DNA of 64,000 nucleotides. It comes from Coniochaeta sp. PMI_546 (taxonomy: Eukaryota; Ascomycota; Sordariomycetes; Coniochaetales; Coniochaetaceae). The notes under the pieces were generated by a model. The model made no database searches, was not told the DNA's origin, and worked only from the letters and a program-made list of their open reading frames with translations. The position numbers and the translations under genes were made by a program. The first letter of the stretch is position 1, and each line of letters starts with the position of its first letter. The stretch covers positions 248,001 to 312,000 of the forward strand of contig MU271144.1 of NCBI GenBank assembly GCA_021432605.1, read 5' to 3'. Positions 10,847 to 23,324 of this stretch are shown one piece after another.

Positions 10847-13036
10847 CATGCTTGGGAAGGAAGTCGTTGGCGAGGGGCAGAAGGCGTTGGGGGGAATGGG
10901 CTCGGCCCTTGCGAAACATCCTTCAGGGGTGAATATGTTTCTTCTTCTGTCGGCGCCGGCTTTTTTGCTCTGATTTCTTTGCTTTCCTGCCAACAAGCGT
11001 TCATGGATACAGAGGTTAGACAAGCATGCAAGGCGCACTCATTTTGGGAAGTGTAAAATTGTAAGAGTTATAGCGGCGTCTTTTTGCTTTCTTCTGAACC
11101 CCATGTACTCGTCTTTCCTCGGTCATTACCTTGTGAGTTGGCGTTCTCATGGGACCAGTTGACAGTGAGTTTCTAGCGATCCTTTTAGTATCAAGACACG
11201 TGTCTGGTGCTAAATAACGTCAGGATGCCTCCGTGATGTTCCATGATAAGTCCATGGCGATCGTACAGTCAACATGGACAATGACTGTCATCTCTGTGTG
11301 CAGAATGGCCTTCCCCTCGACATCAACCATATCACGACCCTCCACCCTCAGACGCGAATATGTTGACTCCCACATGGTACTCGTGGTAGCACTGGGGTGC
11401 CATAGGAGGATGTTGGTCAGCCTTTCTCCGCCAGTGCGTGAATCATATCACCTACATCGCAACCCTGCCCTATCTTCTTCAACCAATGAGTCCGAGAAGA
11501 ACCTACACGATCATCCGTGGGGTTCAAGAGATGTCACTTGCCGCGTTTGGTGACGTGAGAATTGGCCTCAAGTGGTGTGCTGGTGCAGAGCAGGAGGTTT
11601 CTTCCTTCGGCAGCTCCAAACACCTATGCCTCGCACACGGATGGCGGCAAATTCCCCTCCCTCTCCCCTTGCGGTGTGTTGGGCGTATTCTATGATGATT
11701 GCTCAATCCAAGGATACCCAGGCACACTGCTATTTCGGACCTTGGCCTGCAGCTTCCGACTGTCGGAGCCGTCGGATATGTTATCACGACAAGAAATCAG
11801 GTTCCACATGAGACAGCTAAGGTATTCTGGTTCCTGTGAGAGGTAGAATCTGCCATGCTCACGGAAAGCCTTGCTGGTGGTGGGCAATTGGACCTCTACA
11901 GCTCGTCACTCGCAACTTGCAAGTGGGTGCTTGTCGGTCCAGGAACTCCCGCCGGGTACTGACAATCATTATTTGCATTACCCAGCGTGTCCGACTGTAG
12001 CTGTTTTGAGAATATCTAAGGCGGCCATTTACTTGATGGCCTCGCAGCATCCTGAGCGAGCCAGTTGGGCTCACCAATTGATACCGCCCTAAAACCCTGA
12101 GAACCGCCCTGTACACTATCTAGACTTGTTCTTCGCCTTGTGTACTAGTCCAATGGTCGGTAATAGGAACCTGCCTCTCACAACATGGGGGCCCATCCAA
12201 GCCCCTTTCTAGGAACACCAAACCCGTTTCCGTGTCCGTGATGTCCAACATCAAACTCATAGGGCCATAGCCTTCTCAAATGACTTTCAGCAGAACCAGT
12301 TGATTGAGTCCTAGTTACGTTGTCACTAATTGCCACAAGTCGGCCCCATTAGGCTCAAAGGAGTTTGCACGCAGCATAGCCTCACATTGTGGGCAAGGCA
12401 AAAGGAACCGGCACAGCCTCACGACGACTAAACCCGCCAACGCAGAGCCAGCACTAGGCATCAGAATAAAGACATGCCCGCAGGCGCCTTAATCTTCTAT
12501 TCCGGAACCTGTCAGAGGGCTAGGTCTGACTATAGGGATTAATGGGGGTTAAGAAACGTCGGATGTCGACACGTGATTGTTTGCGTCTTAGTCTATGAGA
12601 TGGCAGAGCAGAGTCGGTGGCCAGTCACTCGGGCTTAAAAGAACCTATTTCGATGTCCAGACACGGTAAGATACGCGATACCGCGGGTCTCGGATTCGAT
12701 TTACGTCTTCCGAGTCTTAGCAGCGTGACAAGCTGACCGGTTAATGTCGAACAAATATGCGACGCAGTCTGACAGTGAACTTGAAGCTGTAGACGTGCGC
12801 CTAGAGTTTGTATTGGACTGTCTTTAGGGACCATGCCGTAAGACGCGCGATCTCCTACGTTCCTGGTGGGTGTAATCGCCGACGGGCTCAAGTCAACGCT
12901 CTACGTGCACATACCCATATGGGTCTTCGACTCTCGATCGACGACTCGAGAAGTTGCTGCCACACACCCGTCCGTGACCGGAATCAAGAAGGTGGATATA
13001 TAGGACGGCCATGGTCTCAAGGGTGAGGATCAAGGG

Positions 13037-13068
13037 GGTACCTACCTTCACCGTTGCCGGTACCTACC
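13037..13068. repeat. Two direct copies of GGTACCTACC
   Basis: The ten bases GGTACCTACC occur at 13037-13046 and again at 13059-13068, with G-rich sequence to the left and C-rich sequence to the right. They belong to the GGTACC-centred motif that recurs in intergenic parts of the window. Confidence 0.7.
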
Positions 13069-13154
13069 CCAAGACCCCCTTTTCTGCACCCACCCCTAGA
13101 TTCTCGCTCGTCCAAAGACGGCCCCGAATGCGCCTCGGCATGTTTCCACCTCCG

Positions 13155-13193
<39 letters not shown>
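13155..13193 (+). repeat. Poly-C homopolymer, 39 bases
   Basis: An uninterrupted run of 39 cytosines (39 guanines on the other strand), preceded by CACCTCCG and followed by TCGCATATG. It lies in the gene desert about 2.3 kb from the nearest gene. The exact length in an assembly is unreliable. The proline-only or glycine-only ORFs across it are artefacts of the run. Confidence 0.95.
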
Positions 13194-13195
<2 letters not shown>

Positions 13196-15048
13196 GCATA
13201 TGTAGGACCCGTCCGTATTAAGTTCGTCCAAGCTACGGTAGCTTGACACGTCGAAGCTCCTGGATCTTATTGGTCACCGCAGAATCTGCAGCCTGGACGG
13301 AGGATTTAGTGCCAACTCAACGGTTCGCCTGGTAGGGCAGCAGGAAGAAGGAGGCCCGGAAAGAAGTGCAGTTTTGTGGACTAGGGTGGAAAGGATGGTG
13401 CTAGCATCCAAGCCACACGGGCCTCTCCACAGTAGGTGGTCACGGATCTTACCTCGACCTTGGAGTTCGCCGTCGGCTGGGTTTGCCTTGTGGTGATGCT
13501 CATGAAGTTGTTGAGAGGTGTCAAGGGGCATCGCCGTGGGAGTGTTCACCAGAGGCCCCGCTGGTCATACGGGCCTTGCAGGTAGGGGTAAGGGAGGGGT
13601 GAGGAGAAGGTGAGAGGGTGGCAAGGTGGACTTGACACTGTGAGAGCGTGTTGAAACAGTCACGATTGGCATGTACACGTGTATATGAGTTGTGCTGCAT
13701 AATCTTAGGAGTCGCTGGATCCTCCCCGTATGGTCCAGAGAGAGTCGTGAAAGCCACCCAGAGGCCCAGAGGCTGTCACGCTCGAGAGACCCGGATGATG
13801 GGGCAGACGGTGGCAAGACACTACTTGCCCGCCCGAGCGGGGGCCCTCGTTGTTGGGGAGAAGGCCGTTCTGCCCTCGTCCTGAAGGGTAGTCCCGCGAA
13901 TCCTTCCTGTTGACAAATGAATAACGGGAGTCTCGACACGTTGGTTAGGAGCCTGATGGAGGACCTTGCACCGCGGTGTGCAGCTAACTCACCCACTGCT
14001 TTGATAGCTGACTCCTATTGCTCCGTCGGACGCTTCCTGATCGAAGGAGCACACAGAGGATACAACTGGTCGTCATTAGTCGTTCAATATGACACATTTA
14101 TGTTAGGCAGGCGCCGTGACAGACCAGATTGAGGAAGCAGTCATGCTTGCCCCCGAGGCATAGAGAATAACCACCATCTTCACATAGCCAAGCCGCGTAA
14201 CTAGGCCTGCTTGTGATCCTTCCCAGCGGTTCCTCAGGATGACGACAGGGGGAAGGAAGTCCCGCCTGAGAGAACTAGATCGCCAGCGGCTGGTGCAGGA
14301 TCGAATACCTTGAATTCGTCAATGATGTCAATGGAAATGCTAATATCATACTGCCAAGGGGACTCATCTTCGTGCTGGGTTTCGAGTTTTGGGATTGAAA
14401 ATGTACAATACTGCATTCGTGGTGACAGATTCCATGTCGTAGACCAGCCAACCTGGCGAGGGCGAGAGCATTCAGGGGTACCAGTGCAGTCGCTTATACG
14501 CTACAAATCTGGCAAGGTAAGCTGTTTCATGCTTCCCATTCGCTCGATCGCCAGTCCATAAATTCCCTTATGTCAGCCGAAGTGACCGATTTCCTGTGCA
14601 CCACTGCGCCTCAGTCTTAAAGCGATCATGTAGACTACTGCGCAGCACTTTTGTCGACCCTTAGAGGACGTCGAAAGTACCCCTTTGGTTACAGATGCAT
14701 GGTCCAGTCTGGTGATCTCTAGCTACCCGTTGCAGATCATAAGAATATTGCTTCACGGAGAGAAACAGATTGTCTACTCAGCTATTTCAAATCATGTGCT
14801 CGTTTCCCCTCGCTTTCCCCCAAATTGCAAAGGGCCCATTGCGAATGCGCTGACGAGTGCATGCATCTCTTCTGGATCGAGTGACTGCCATGTCACCACG
14901 CACTGCCGTGCCGCCCCAGGGCGGGTTCGAGACAGAACAAGCTTCTGACATGATGCGAAAGCGACGGGGAGTTCGGGCTAACTGGAACGCACCCAAATCC
15001 CCAACGGTCGGCTTTCGAGTGCCCAGAACAGTCCGCTGCAGTAAGTAC

Positions 15049-15324
15049 CTACCGCTCTGGGAATATGAGCTTGCAGAAGCTGCAACCTCGCATGACAAAC
15101 ATATCCCAGCTTACCCGTTCGACCAGTGATTTGTTTGGCTCGTGATAACATACTGTGTATGCGATCGAAGGAGGAGCGTTGCAGTTTTCCTTGAGCGGTT
15201 CCGGACCCCACGAAGGATGAGACGCCCGTGCGCGTTTATCAAAATCGGAGGGATACTCACTATGGCAGCCTAGTAGGTGCAAGAGGATGCACCAGTGTAG
15301 TAGCCGGCAAAATCCGCACAGCAT
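15049..15324 (-). pseudogene. Possible N-terminal fragment of a HET-domain-like gene
   Basis: From an ATG at 15324 the minus strand reads MLCGFCRLL, then about 60 residues later SWDMFVMRGCSFCKLIFPE. A start with a CxxC pair followed by a second CxFCxxI pair before the core is the usual opening of fungal heterokaryon-incompatibility (HET) domain proteins. A GTGAGT donor and an ACACAG acceptor inside the segment could join GCH to YHEPNKSLVERVSWD. Downstream (lower coordinates) I cannot find the HET core, so this is at best a degraded remnant. The similarity is only in cysteine spacing and general character, and chance is a real alternative. Confidence 0.22.
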
Positions 15325-18300
15325 CTGCTCAAGCTACTGGTTCATTCAACCCGAACGACAGGCTTACGCACACAGTGCACAGAATGAGCTTGTTGACCGT
15401 CTCATCTCATTGATGTCCGAGGCGAGGCGGTCAATAACGGGGAGGTCTGGAGCCCCGAAAGACATCGCCCGGAGCCGACTAGTTGCATCGTCTCCTTGGG
15501 AAATAACACGGAGGAGCTGGATCTCTCTTCAGTGTCCATGATTCGTCGAGTTCGTAGTCTGCATAGCTCATGGGAGGCATCCAGACCCGGTTGTGAGGGC
15601 CGTGAGGGCCATCCGTACCAAGGCCGCGTCTCCTCTTGCTCAGCGGGCACGCAGAGCGGCCGACACCTGGAGACGCCGGCTTTGAGCCAATTCAACGCCC
15701 TCAGCCGTCGAGTGCGATTTGGCTGCCTCTGATGCGAAGCTGGACTGCCGGTTGCGCTTCACAAATTTAAGCCGGCCGAACTGGTTCAGGCCTCTTGGGC
15801 CGGGTAGTCACCCAGCCTACGGTTAGAGGCGAAAGCTGGATTGTTGTCTTAGGTCAGAAGCACTCCGGCTACAGATCCCTAATTTCAACGGCCCCAGGAA
15901 AGCGATCTGATTTGGGACCCAAGCCGCGATCACACCCACTTGATATTTCATAAGGCTGAAGAAGGTTTAAAGTTTGGTCGTTGGCAGGAAGCCGTTACCT
16001 TCCCGCTGGACCCAATCATGTCCTCACACGGAGCGGGTGCCATTATTGTCATGTGCGCGACTCGGACCATTTTCCGAACGCGGATAACGCTCGGTGTAAA
16101 CAACGCAGTACTGTCAGCAACTTGGCGGGGAGCTCCAGCTCTGAATTGGTATTTGCCCATCAGACTTCGACACAAAGACAAAGAATCATACGTTGGGTGT
16201 CTTTCTTGTACTCAACCACGTATTGTTGCTATTATGTCTGTTTACCCGTACTGCGCCAGCGAATGGGCAAGTGTGATAAGTCTTTCACAGTCCCGAGTGT
16301 CCCGGGCTTGCTTGGCGATGCACCAGTTAGCAGTGTTGGGACCTTCCCGTATGGTCTTGGAAGGCAGTTTCGCCGCCGAACCGATGTGTTTCGTGGGCGC
16401 CTTTCGTCACTAGCCTCTAAACCTCGGGACTGGAGGCATGAAACCTCCCGAACCTAGAAGCTAATGTTGGTATTGAAACGGGGGTTGCGCGCCACCGGGT
16501 CCGAAGCTCATTGTACGGCACACGTGCTGACGTGTGCAGGTCTGGAGTGCGGTTCGTAGCGTATGGTGTGGCATCCATGGCTACCAGACTTCGTGCTCTA
16601 ACCTCATAGCGTCTATTCATGGGTCAAAAGCGCGGTGCCGCGGCGTTGGCGGAGCTATAGTCGTCGTCAACCCCGACGTAACGGCGCCACGTCTCTCTTC
16701 TTCTGTGTAAGGTTCTGACTCGACCAAGTTGCTCATGTAGCTGAAGGTGATCGACAAAATGTTGTCTCTGCAAGTGCATGTATTACAGGCCAATCCTGGT
16801 TCCGCTCTTGGGCTAGCCCTGCAAGACGCTTGGCTTTCGTAGACCAGCCAGTCACGACTGCATGTTGTACTGGAGGGTTGTCATAGTTCCAATATTTACA
16901 CCACATGAACCAAGTTCAAGCGACACCGTGTGCTTTCTGCAACTAGCTTATGCCTTTTTGGATGCATTGGCCATGGAGTTAGGTGTGCAATTAGCTCGGG
17001 CTTAAAAGGCGTTAAGTGGTCTCTACCGCCATTCGAATGACACCACTGCCCTACGGAGATGCGGGTGAACAACTTCTGAGTTCTGACAAGCCTCTGCGAA
17101 AACAGCGGGGGCAAGGATTGAGAAAGGACCATTTGCTGATGGTTGTCAATGTTTTGACCTTCCCATTCTAGTCTCTATTCGCTACCGAGGCGGAATCAGC
17201 ATCGTCGAATGCTGGACTTCACAGTAGCTGCGAGCTGTGTGTGATGCTTTTAGCTTCGGAGACATCTTGTCCCTCCTGGCGGAACTGCTGGCAGACCACC
17301 CGCATAGGGTTGCAGACGGGAAAGATTCCTTACGTGCTGGACTGCCGTGGTTTCTGAATCTGGGGTAGCTCACCTTCATTTCGCCTGTACTGGTTGAGAC
17401 TTATGCAGGGTGCATTTGACAAGATGCGGCTGAGTATGTCGAGGTTGAGGGATCTCACTGGCTTGCCCAGCGCTACTGCACAATGACACGGCTGACGCAG
17501 AGATCGTAAATAGCATTGTAGCACGTAGATATTCTGTGAATGCAAGTCCGATGTGCCGCTGGACCTATACCCTATGCTATATCAGATATGCCAAATTGGT
17601 GATACTGTCGGCATCGGCGAGCATTCCAGAATTGTTCTTCTGGTTGGGCCTCGAGTCGCAGCTCGCGTCGGACGCAATGTTGATGGCGAGTGCTACTCTT
17701 GACACTGGCATCATTTCATCTGGGATGCTCCTCACCACAGAACAGTGGAAGGGCCAATTTGTCAGAATGTCATCCGTTGTCTCTGTAGCCAAGCGGCAAG
17801 GACTGTGGCACATTCTAGGTTAGGGCAAACCGACGAAGAAGAGCCGACAAAGGGCAGGGGTACCCAGGAGCTGTGGGCCTAACCGGTCTGGTCGGCGATT
17901 GCCCGGGTCGGGCCACTGCAACTCCATCTTCCGGTTCCTGATCGCTGGCATATTACAAGCCCGGTATCGTGCAGTGACTGTCCTCCCCTTCTCTTGAAGT
18001 CGACACAAGTTCCTGGCTGCCATAGCACCGGGACAGGACAAGTACTTGCGAAGTTGAGAGCGTGCGTCGAGATCTCCCATCTTGCAACGGTCGAACTAGA
18101 TTGACAGCCCCCTGGTAGAAGTGAAAATGCAGGGATGACTATCGCGGCAATATGGGCGCCCAATGAGCGGAGGTGCGCGAGCATGTCCGGTCTGCCACAT
18201 CAGAGTCGGTCTCACTTTACTACAGACGTGGAGTCCTTGTGTAACGGGCGGCGACCCCCGCCTCGGCTTGAAGATAAGCAGCCACAACAGGACATGGAAC

Positions 18301-21107
18301 ATGACTGCATGTCCTTGGTACAGAATGGATTGGATGAAAGAACATGAAGTGCATTTCGCTCGTCCATCTTTGAGAACATAGTATTCGACTCGTTTGTAGA
18401 GTCTGGAGCCTGATACAGGAAGTTAGTATATTGGTGTGATATCGTGGAGAGGCCTGTGTAACGGGCTATGCACGGGATTTGTGAGTTTGCTGTACCACCA
18501 TCGCGCTTGTTTGTTCTGTTGCACAGCCTCCCCCGGCCTTCAATGTGCTACTTTCTAGCCTGAGTTGTCAGTGTATTCTGTTTTACAGTTGGGCCCCCAC
18601 TCGGAAGCCCAATGGTCGTGCTTAACACAATTTGGACGCTCAGGTCTATAAACTGGGAGTACCTTACTCTCTAAGGTCTGCTCACTGCGTTTGATTACGC
18701 AGTGCACTGTCAGCGTAAGTTGTTGGCGAGCCGCGAGCGAGAAACCCGAAATCCACTTCGCCGGCAGCCAGATTGACTAGCCCTTGGTTGAGGACCATTC
18801 GTGACTCGTGAGTCCCGAGCACAGACGTATCCGCGCTTAAAGATAGTTTCCGAGCAGAACCGGGGAATGGGTAGATATCGGCAACTTGCTTCTTCTAAGC
18901 CGGTGTTGCTGCTGCTCCTTTTCTCCGAGTCTGCGGATGTCACCGAGCTGCTCACGAACAACGAGCACTAGGCTAGTGGCTCGTGCATATCCAATATGTC
19001 GGTTGCAGAAGTGGTCGACGATGTATGTACAACGCCATGCAGGACGCGTCTAAATGGTATTGGACGAGGAGTAACACCATGTCCCCACTCAACAAGCGCC
19101 GGCGCTTACTGTGGGAGGACCTCGAATATCACTACCGGACGAGCGTGGCTACAAGGCGAGGTTGGTTTGCACGCGCGGCGTGACCCAATCGCGATGGATA
19201 ACCGCCGAACTTGCAACCATACTTCTACCCGCAGTTTGTCAGAGTTGCTGCATCGCATCGGCCTGTGACCGATTGGAAACAATGTCCGGCTTGGCTTGGC
19301 TTGTCAATGGCAGCTTTCACTGATTGTGGTGTTGTGAGCTTGTACAGCATGCATGCACCATGCTAGTAGCTTTACCATAGTCGGCCCCATGGCCCGCCTG
19401 GCGAGCGAGCCACTGACGATCCTACCAAAGCACCGCCGGCCAAGATTGAAGACCCAAGATGCATGGAATCAGGAGCATGCGACTCGGAGTTCTGTGATAT
19501 GCTTCGTGCTCCCGAAATGGTCTCTAGGAGCTTTCAGGCAACAGAATAAAATCGGCGCTAGTGGGCAGAGCCAGGTGTTTACACGTAGAAACAATCGAAA
19601 TTCGATCCACCACACAGCCTCGCTAACCGGGGACTTGAATCCGACTTTGGATAGGTGACACTGACATGGTGGAAGCGACATCCGCCGAAACGGCAGCACC
19701 CTGGCCGTTTGAAGATCCAATGAGGCAGACACATCCATGGATCCATGAATGTTTCCACGAGGGTTACGGCCCGCAGCTGAAGCTGGAAACGCACAGCTAG
19801 TTCTAGTGGTGTTGGGCCCCAATCGGAAGGTGTGAGCTCAGAGACGAACGAGCTGTATTCGAGAGCCGCCACCGCTCCTAGCCGCGCTGTATTGCTCGAC
19901 ATATGTGGTTGTTAATTAGCTGCCTGGCGCCAACATCGCGGCCAGCCCTGAATCAGCCGCGCTCTGCAGCGCGGTTGGGCGTATGAGGACCCAAGCTGCA
20001 GCTTTTCCCGGTGCCGGGGTGGCTAACATGTGCATTTCCGTGCCTGCAATGACGTCGAGGTACTTGTTGCATGTCCATCACCATTCTCGGACAGGCGACA
20101 CTCAATTTCATTGCTTGTTGCCTCCGCATCTCCTCAGGTCACGGCGAGAACCTGAGCTGTGAGGGTGAAACGGTGCAAACTGACCTTCCACATCTATGCT
20201 AGTCAGGTACCCAGGTACATGGATGACAACATCCATGAGCCTTGTAAGGCTTGGGGTCGATTTGAGACCACATTGGTTGGAGAATTTGGAGAAATCAGTT
20301 CAGATCCACGCATGGCCTCATCTTTCATCAAGGGACAATCAGCTTCTGCTGACATATTTCTCGGAGTCGAAGCTCTGTGCTCCACAACGGGGTCCCGCTC
20401 TTTCTTTTTTGAGGAGTCGAGGACCACCATTGCGGGGTGACTGGAGTCTGAGTGGGAACGTGAACGTGCAGTTGACCAGAATCTCATAAGCGTTCACTGC
20501 GATAGAGACCGAGCTTGCTTGATTCAAGATACCTTACCTATCCCACCATCACGTCTGCCGATATTGTAGTCTCCAAAGGAGAACCTTCATGAGTGTGTTG
20601 AACAAATCAAACAGCTTTGCGAGAGCTAGGAAGCTCTTCCTTTCCCGTTGCGTCCCGTTTGTGAGCGCGGCAGGCCGGTTTACCTTATACTTTGCTGGTG
20701 GGTCTGACGCGAGGGCTTTTTGTCTGGAACAAGGGTATTTGGCTGTACACTACACTAGTGTAAGTGTACTGTGGTGGAGGTTGGTCGGTCTTGGTTGCAC
20801 AAGGGGTGCTGCTTCCCTTGTCAATCAATCAGAGCGGCAGCAGAAAGCCCCGTGTGAGCCTCGCGATTAGGGTGGGCCTAGCTGCGCCTACCAGATCGAG
20901 TGACACGCCCACAGGCGCAGAGCTCGTCTAACCTACTATTTCCAGAATGGTCCAACACGGTAAAGCGCGACCGGCGCGCGCTCATCATTGCCGCTGCGTA
21001 AATTTTCCCACTCTCGCCGGCTGTCGAGTGAAATCCGAATATCACCTCGACCAGGATCCGAATCCTCCGAAAGTCCCCAATCTCTCAACCCACTTTTGTG
21101 ACTCTCG

Positions 21108-21127
21108 TCTCTCTCTCTCTCTCTCTC
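21108..21127 (+). repeat. CT dinucleotide microsatellite
   Basis: About ten uninterrupted TC repeats in a pyrimidine-rich stretch of the gene desert. Such tracts often sit near fungal transcription starts, but no gene follows here. Confidence 0.85.
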
Positions 21128-23324
21128 CCACACTTCGTTTCCTTCTGGGCAGCAGTAAAGGTTAGGTAGTCGGAAAGAACTGTACATCCTGCTGGCCTCT
21201 GGCCTCTGGTCTCCTTCTTCGATGCCTCAGTACCTCTATATCAAATCACATCGACGAGCCGACGCAAAGACGGCTAGCAAGTCAATCAGCGGTACCGATG
21301 CAGCGACACATGTTGCCGGGTTGAGGTGTGACAAGGGACTCGAACTCTTGGCGGTGCATACGTACCTCCACTGACGTTCTCGCCCTGGCGGTTCCGAGTT
21401 GCATCGGCTCATCGGAGTCATGGAGGTACACGTGTAGATCGCGCGTAACTCCACCACACAAGTTGCTTGTGAATGCTCATCACTTTGAGCAAGGAACTTG
21501 CGACTTTTTGCTCTTTCCAAATACAGCAGACCGCAAAATCTCTCATTGCGGAATTCCACTTTGTTCCGCATCTTCGTGCCATTCCATGATCCCGAATGCC
21601 CACCAAATTCTTTGCCGTGTTCATGCTCAGAAGGACATCTCGCCCTGGCTATGATCACAGATGACTCCTTTCTACGCTGTGTGTCATGGATCCAGCCTCG
21701 TTTACCATTTAGGGCACTTTCACAGGCCTTCCTCATCATGTCTCAGACACTCGGGAGCAGCAAGACGGCTTTAGTTAAAGCCATTTGGCCCAAGGATATC
21801 TCAACAACCGGCGCCATCTTTGGGCCCCCAAAGTTGGCAGAACGAGACCTGGGTTTGCAAGTTACACTCTCTGTACTTCCTAAATATCTGCACACCTCAA
21901 AGACTGCTAGGGCACCATGTTCTCTGATCAGCTTCGTCCTCTATTAGCACTACCATCATACTCAGCGTGCTTTTGAGCTCAGGTCAATCGGCCAAATATC
22001 AAGCAGTGCCATAGGATGCTCTCTACCCTATCATATGCGAGGACCGAGAACTGTTCAGGGCGTGATTGTTCTACAGTTGTTCGATGGCACATTTCGCGGC
22101 ACATCATTCCAAGAACAAATTACCATGCACACGTTCGTGGCTCGGGTCTCTGTCCCCTAAGGCCCCCCTGTACTGGCATTGCCTGGTCATGCCCAAGTCA
22201 ATTGATCCATAACCCCAAGGGCGGCACAGTACATGCGTCCGCCACAAAAACGTTCGAAATGCTGGAGCCTAAGGTACCCTGATGCTCGCGCGCCACGGAG
22301 ACTTATCACAGTATCCATGTCTAACGTCTCTTTTCATGTATTCCTGCTCCTGCTACCACACTTGTACCGGCCACCGGTACGGGGCTGCTTCCTATGTTAC
22401 CACCTTGCCCAACTGTGTGGACTGATGTACCCTTGCTACTTCCTAATTGGACCCTTTTAACCCTCTTTCTGCGACTCTCAGGCCAGTGCGGACCGATACG
22501 GTCCTTTTTGAAATCAACGAGATCTCTCCGCCGTTTGCGTCCCGGAGGCCCTGGCCTTGGTAGCTCACCCCTAGCTCCTTTGCCAGATCCACCCTGGCAC
22601 CATCTATCTACCCATGTACAAAAGAACGGTTGACGACCCAAGGGCCCCAGGCTTGCCACGGATGTACTCTGTTGTTCCGTACACCCCCCGGGACAACGAA
22701 GGCCAGCGAGCCACCCCCTACCCCGGTCCCTCACTCACATATCCCCCCATCGTGCCGGCCCTTCTTACTGCTGGCTTTTGAGCCCTACCACTGCCCATTA
22801 TTGCTCTAGGGGCTCATCTTGTACCCTGACGGCATGTGCCTGTACACTGCTCCAGCCAGTGGTACGCACAATACACTCTCCACCCAAGCGACCTTGGTGT
22901 GCTAGTGCTGGTGGCCCCTCTGTCATGCTGCAAGGTGCCACAAGCGTGCCGCAAGGGTGAGCCAGGTACATCTCCACATGTACCGCCTCTTTTGAATTAA
23001 AAGGTTGATGGCCCTGTCTCCAGACTCGTTGAGGCTGGGCATCTAACCTTCATCGATCCCGACCAAAATAGCCATATTTGATTTCAAGAATCTTTCTACC
23101 TGATCTTGACAAAAGCTAGTCGTACAATACAGCTTCTTGTCCCAACACTTATAGGTCGAAGTTGGCCACTGTGCCCATGATATGGTCCTACCACTCCCAC
23201 AGACTTACAGCCTACTGAGCGCATCAATAACTTGACAAGAACGCACCGTCACAGACAACGTATGTGCTGCTTAGTCTCTCCAGCACCTTCAATTCATTGC
23301 TCATATTCGGCCGTTTCCTTGACT

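Larger units (their letters stand above)
10847..23324. other. 12.5-kb gene desert
   Basis: Apart from the small items listed separately (possible HET-like fragment, C homopolymer, CT microsatellite, GGTACC motifs) I find no defensible gene here. The many ORFs of 60-170 codons mostly start at non-ATG codons, show no domain or membrane pattern, and do not extend through splice sites. Base composition by eye is not strongly AT-rich, unlike heavily RIP-mutated repeat islands. I see no reverse transcriptase, integrase, transposase or long terminal repeat pattern. Unannotated non-coding RNAs or fast-evolving small genes remain possible. Confidence 0.5.

Noticed and set aside
13017-13249. ORFs giving pure poly-proline or poly-glycine stretches
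   Set aside because: They arise only from translating the C homopolymer.
21236-21739. ATG-started 167-codon frame on the minus strand
   Set aside because: No domain, signal peptide or splice-consistent extension, and a similar-length frame lies on the other strand.
10847-23324. Searched for retroelement, LINE or DNA-transposon coding remnants
   Set aside because: No reverse transcriptase, integrase, transposase or helicase motif was recognisable in any frame.
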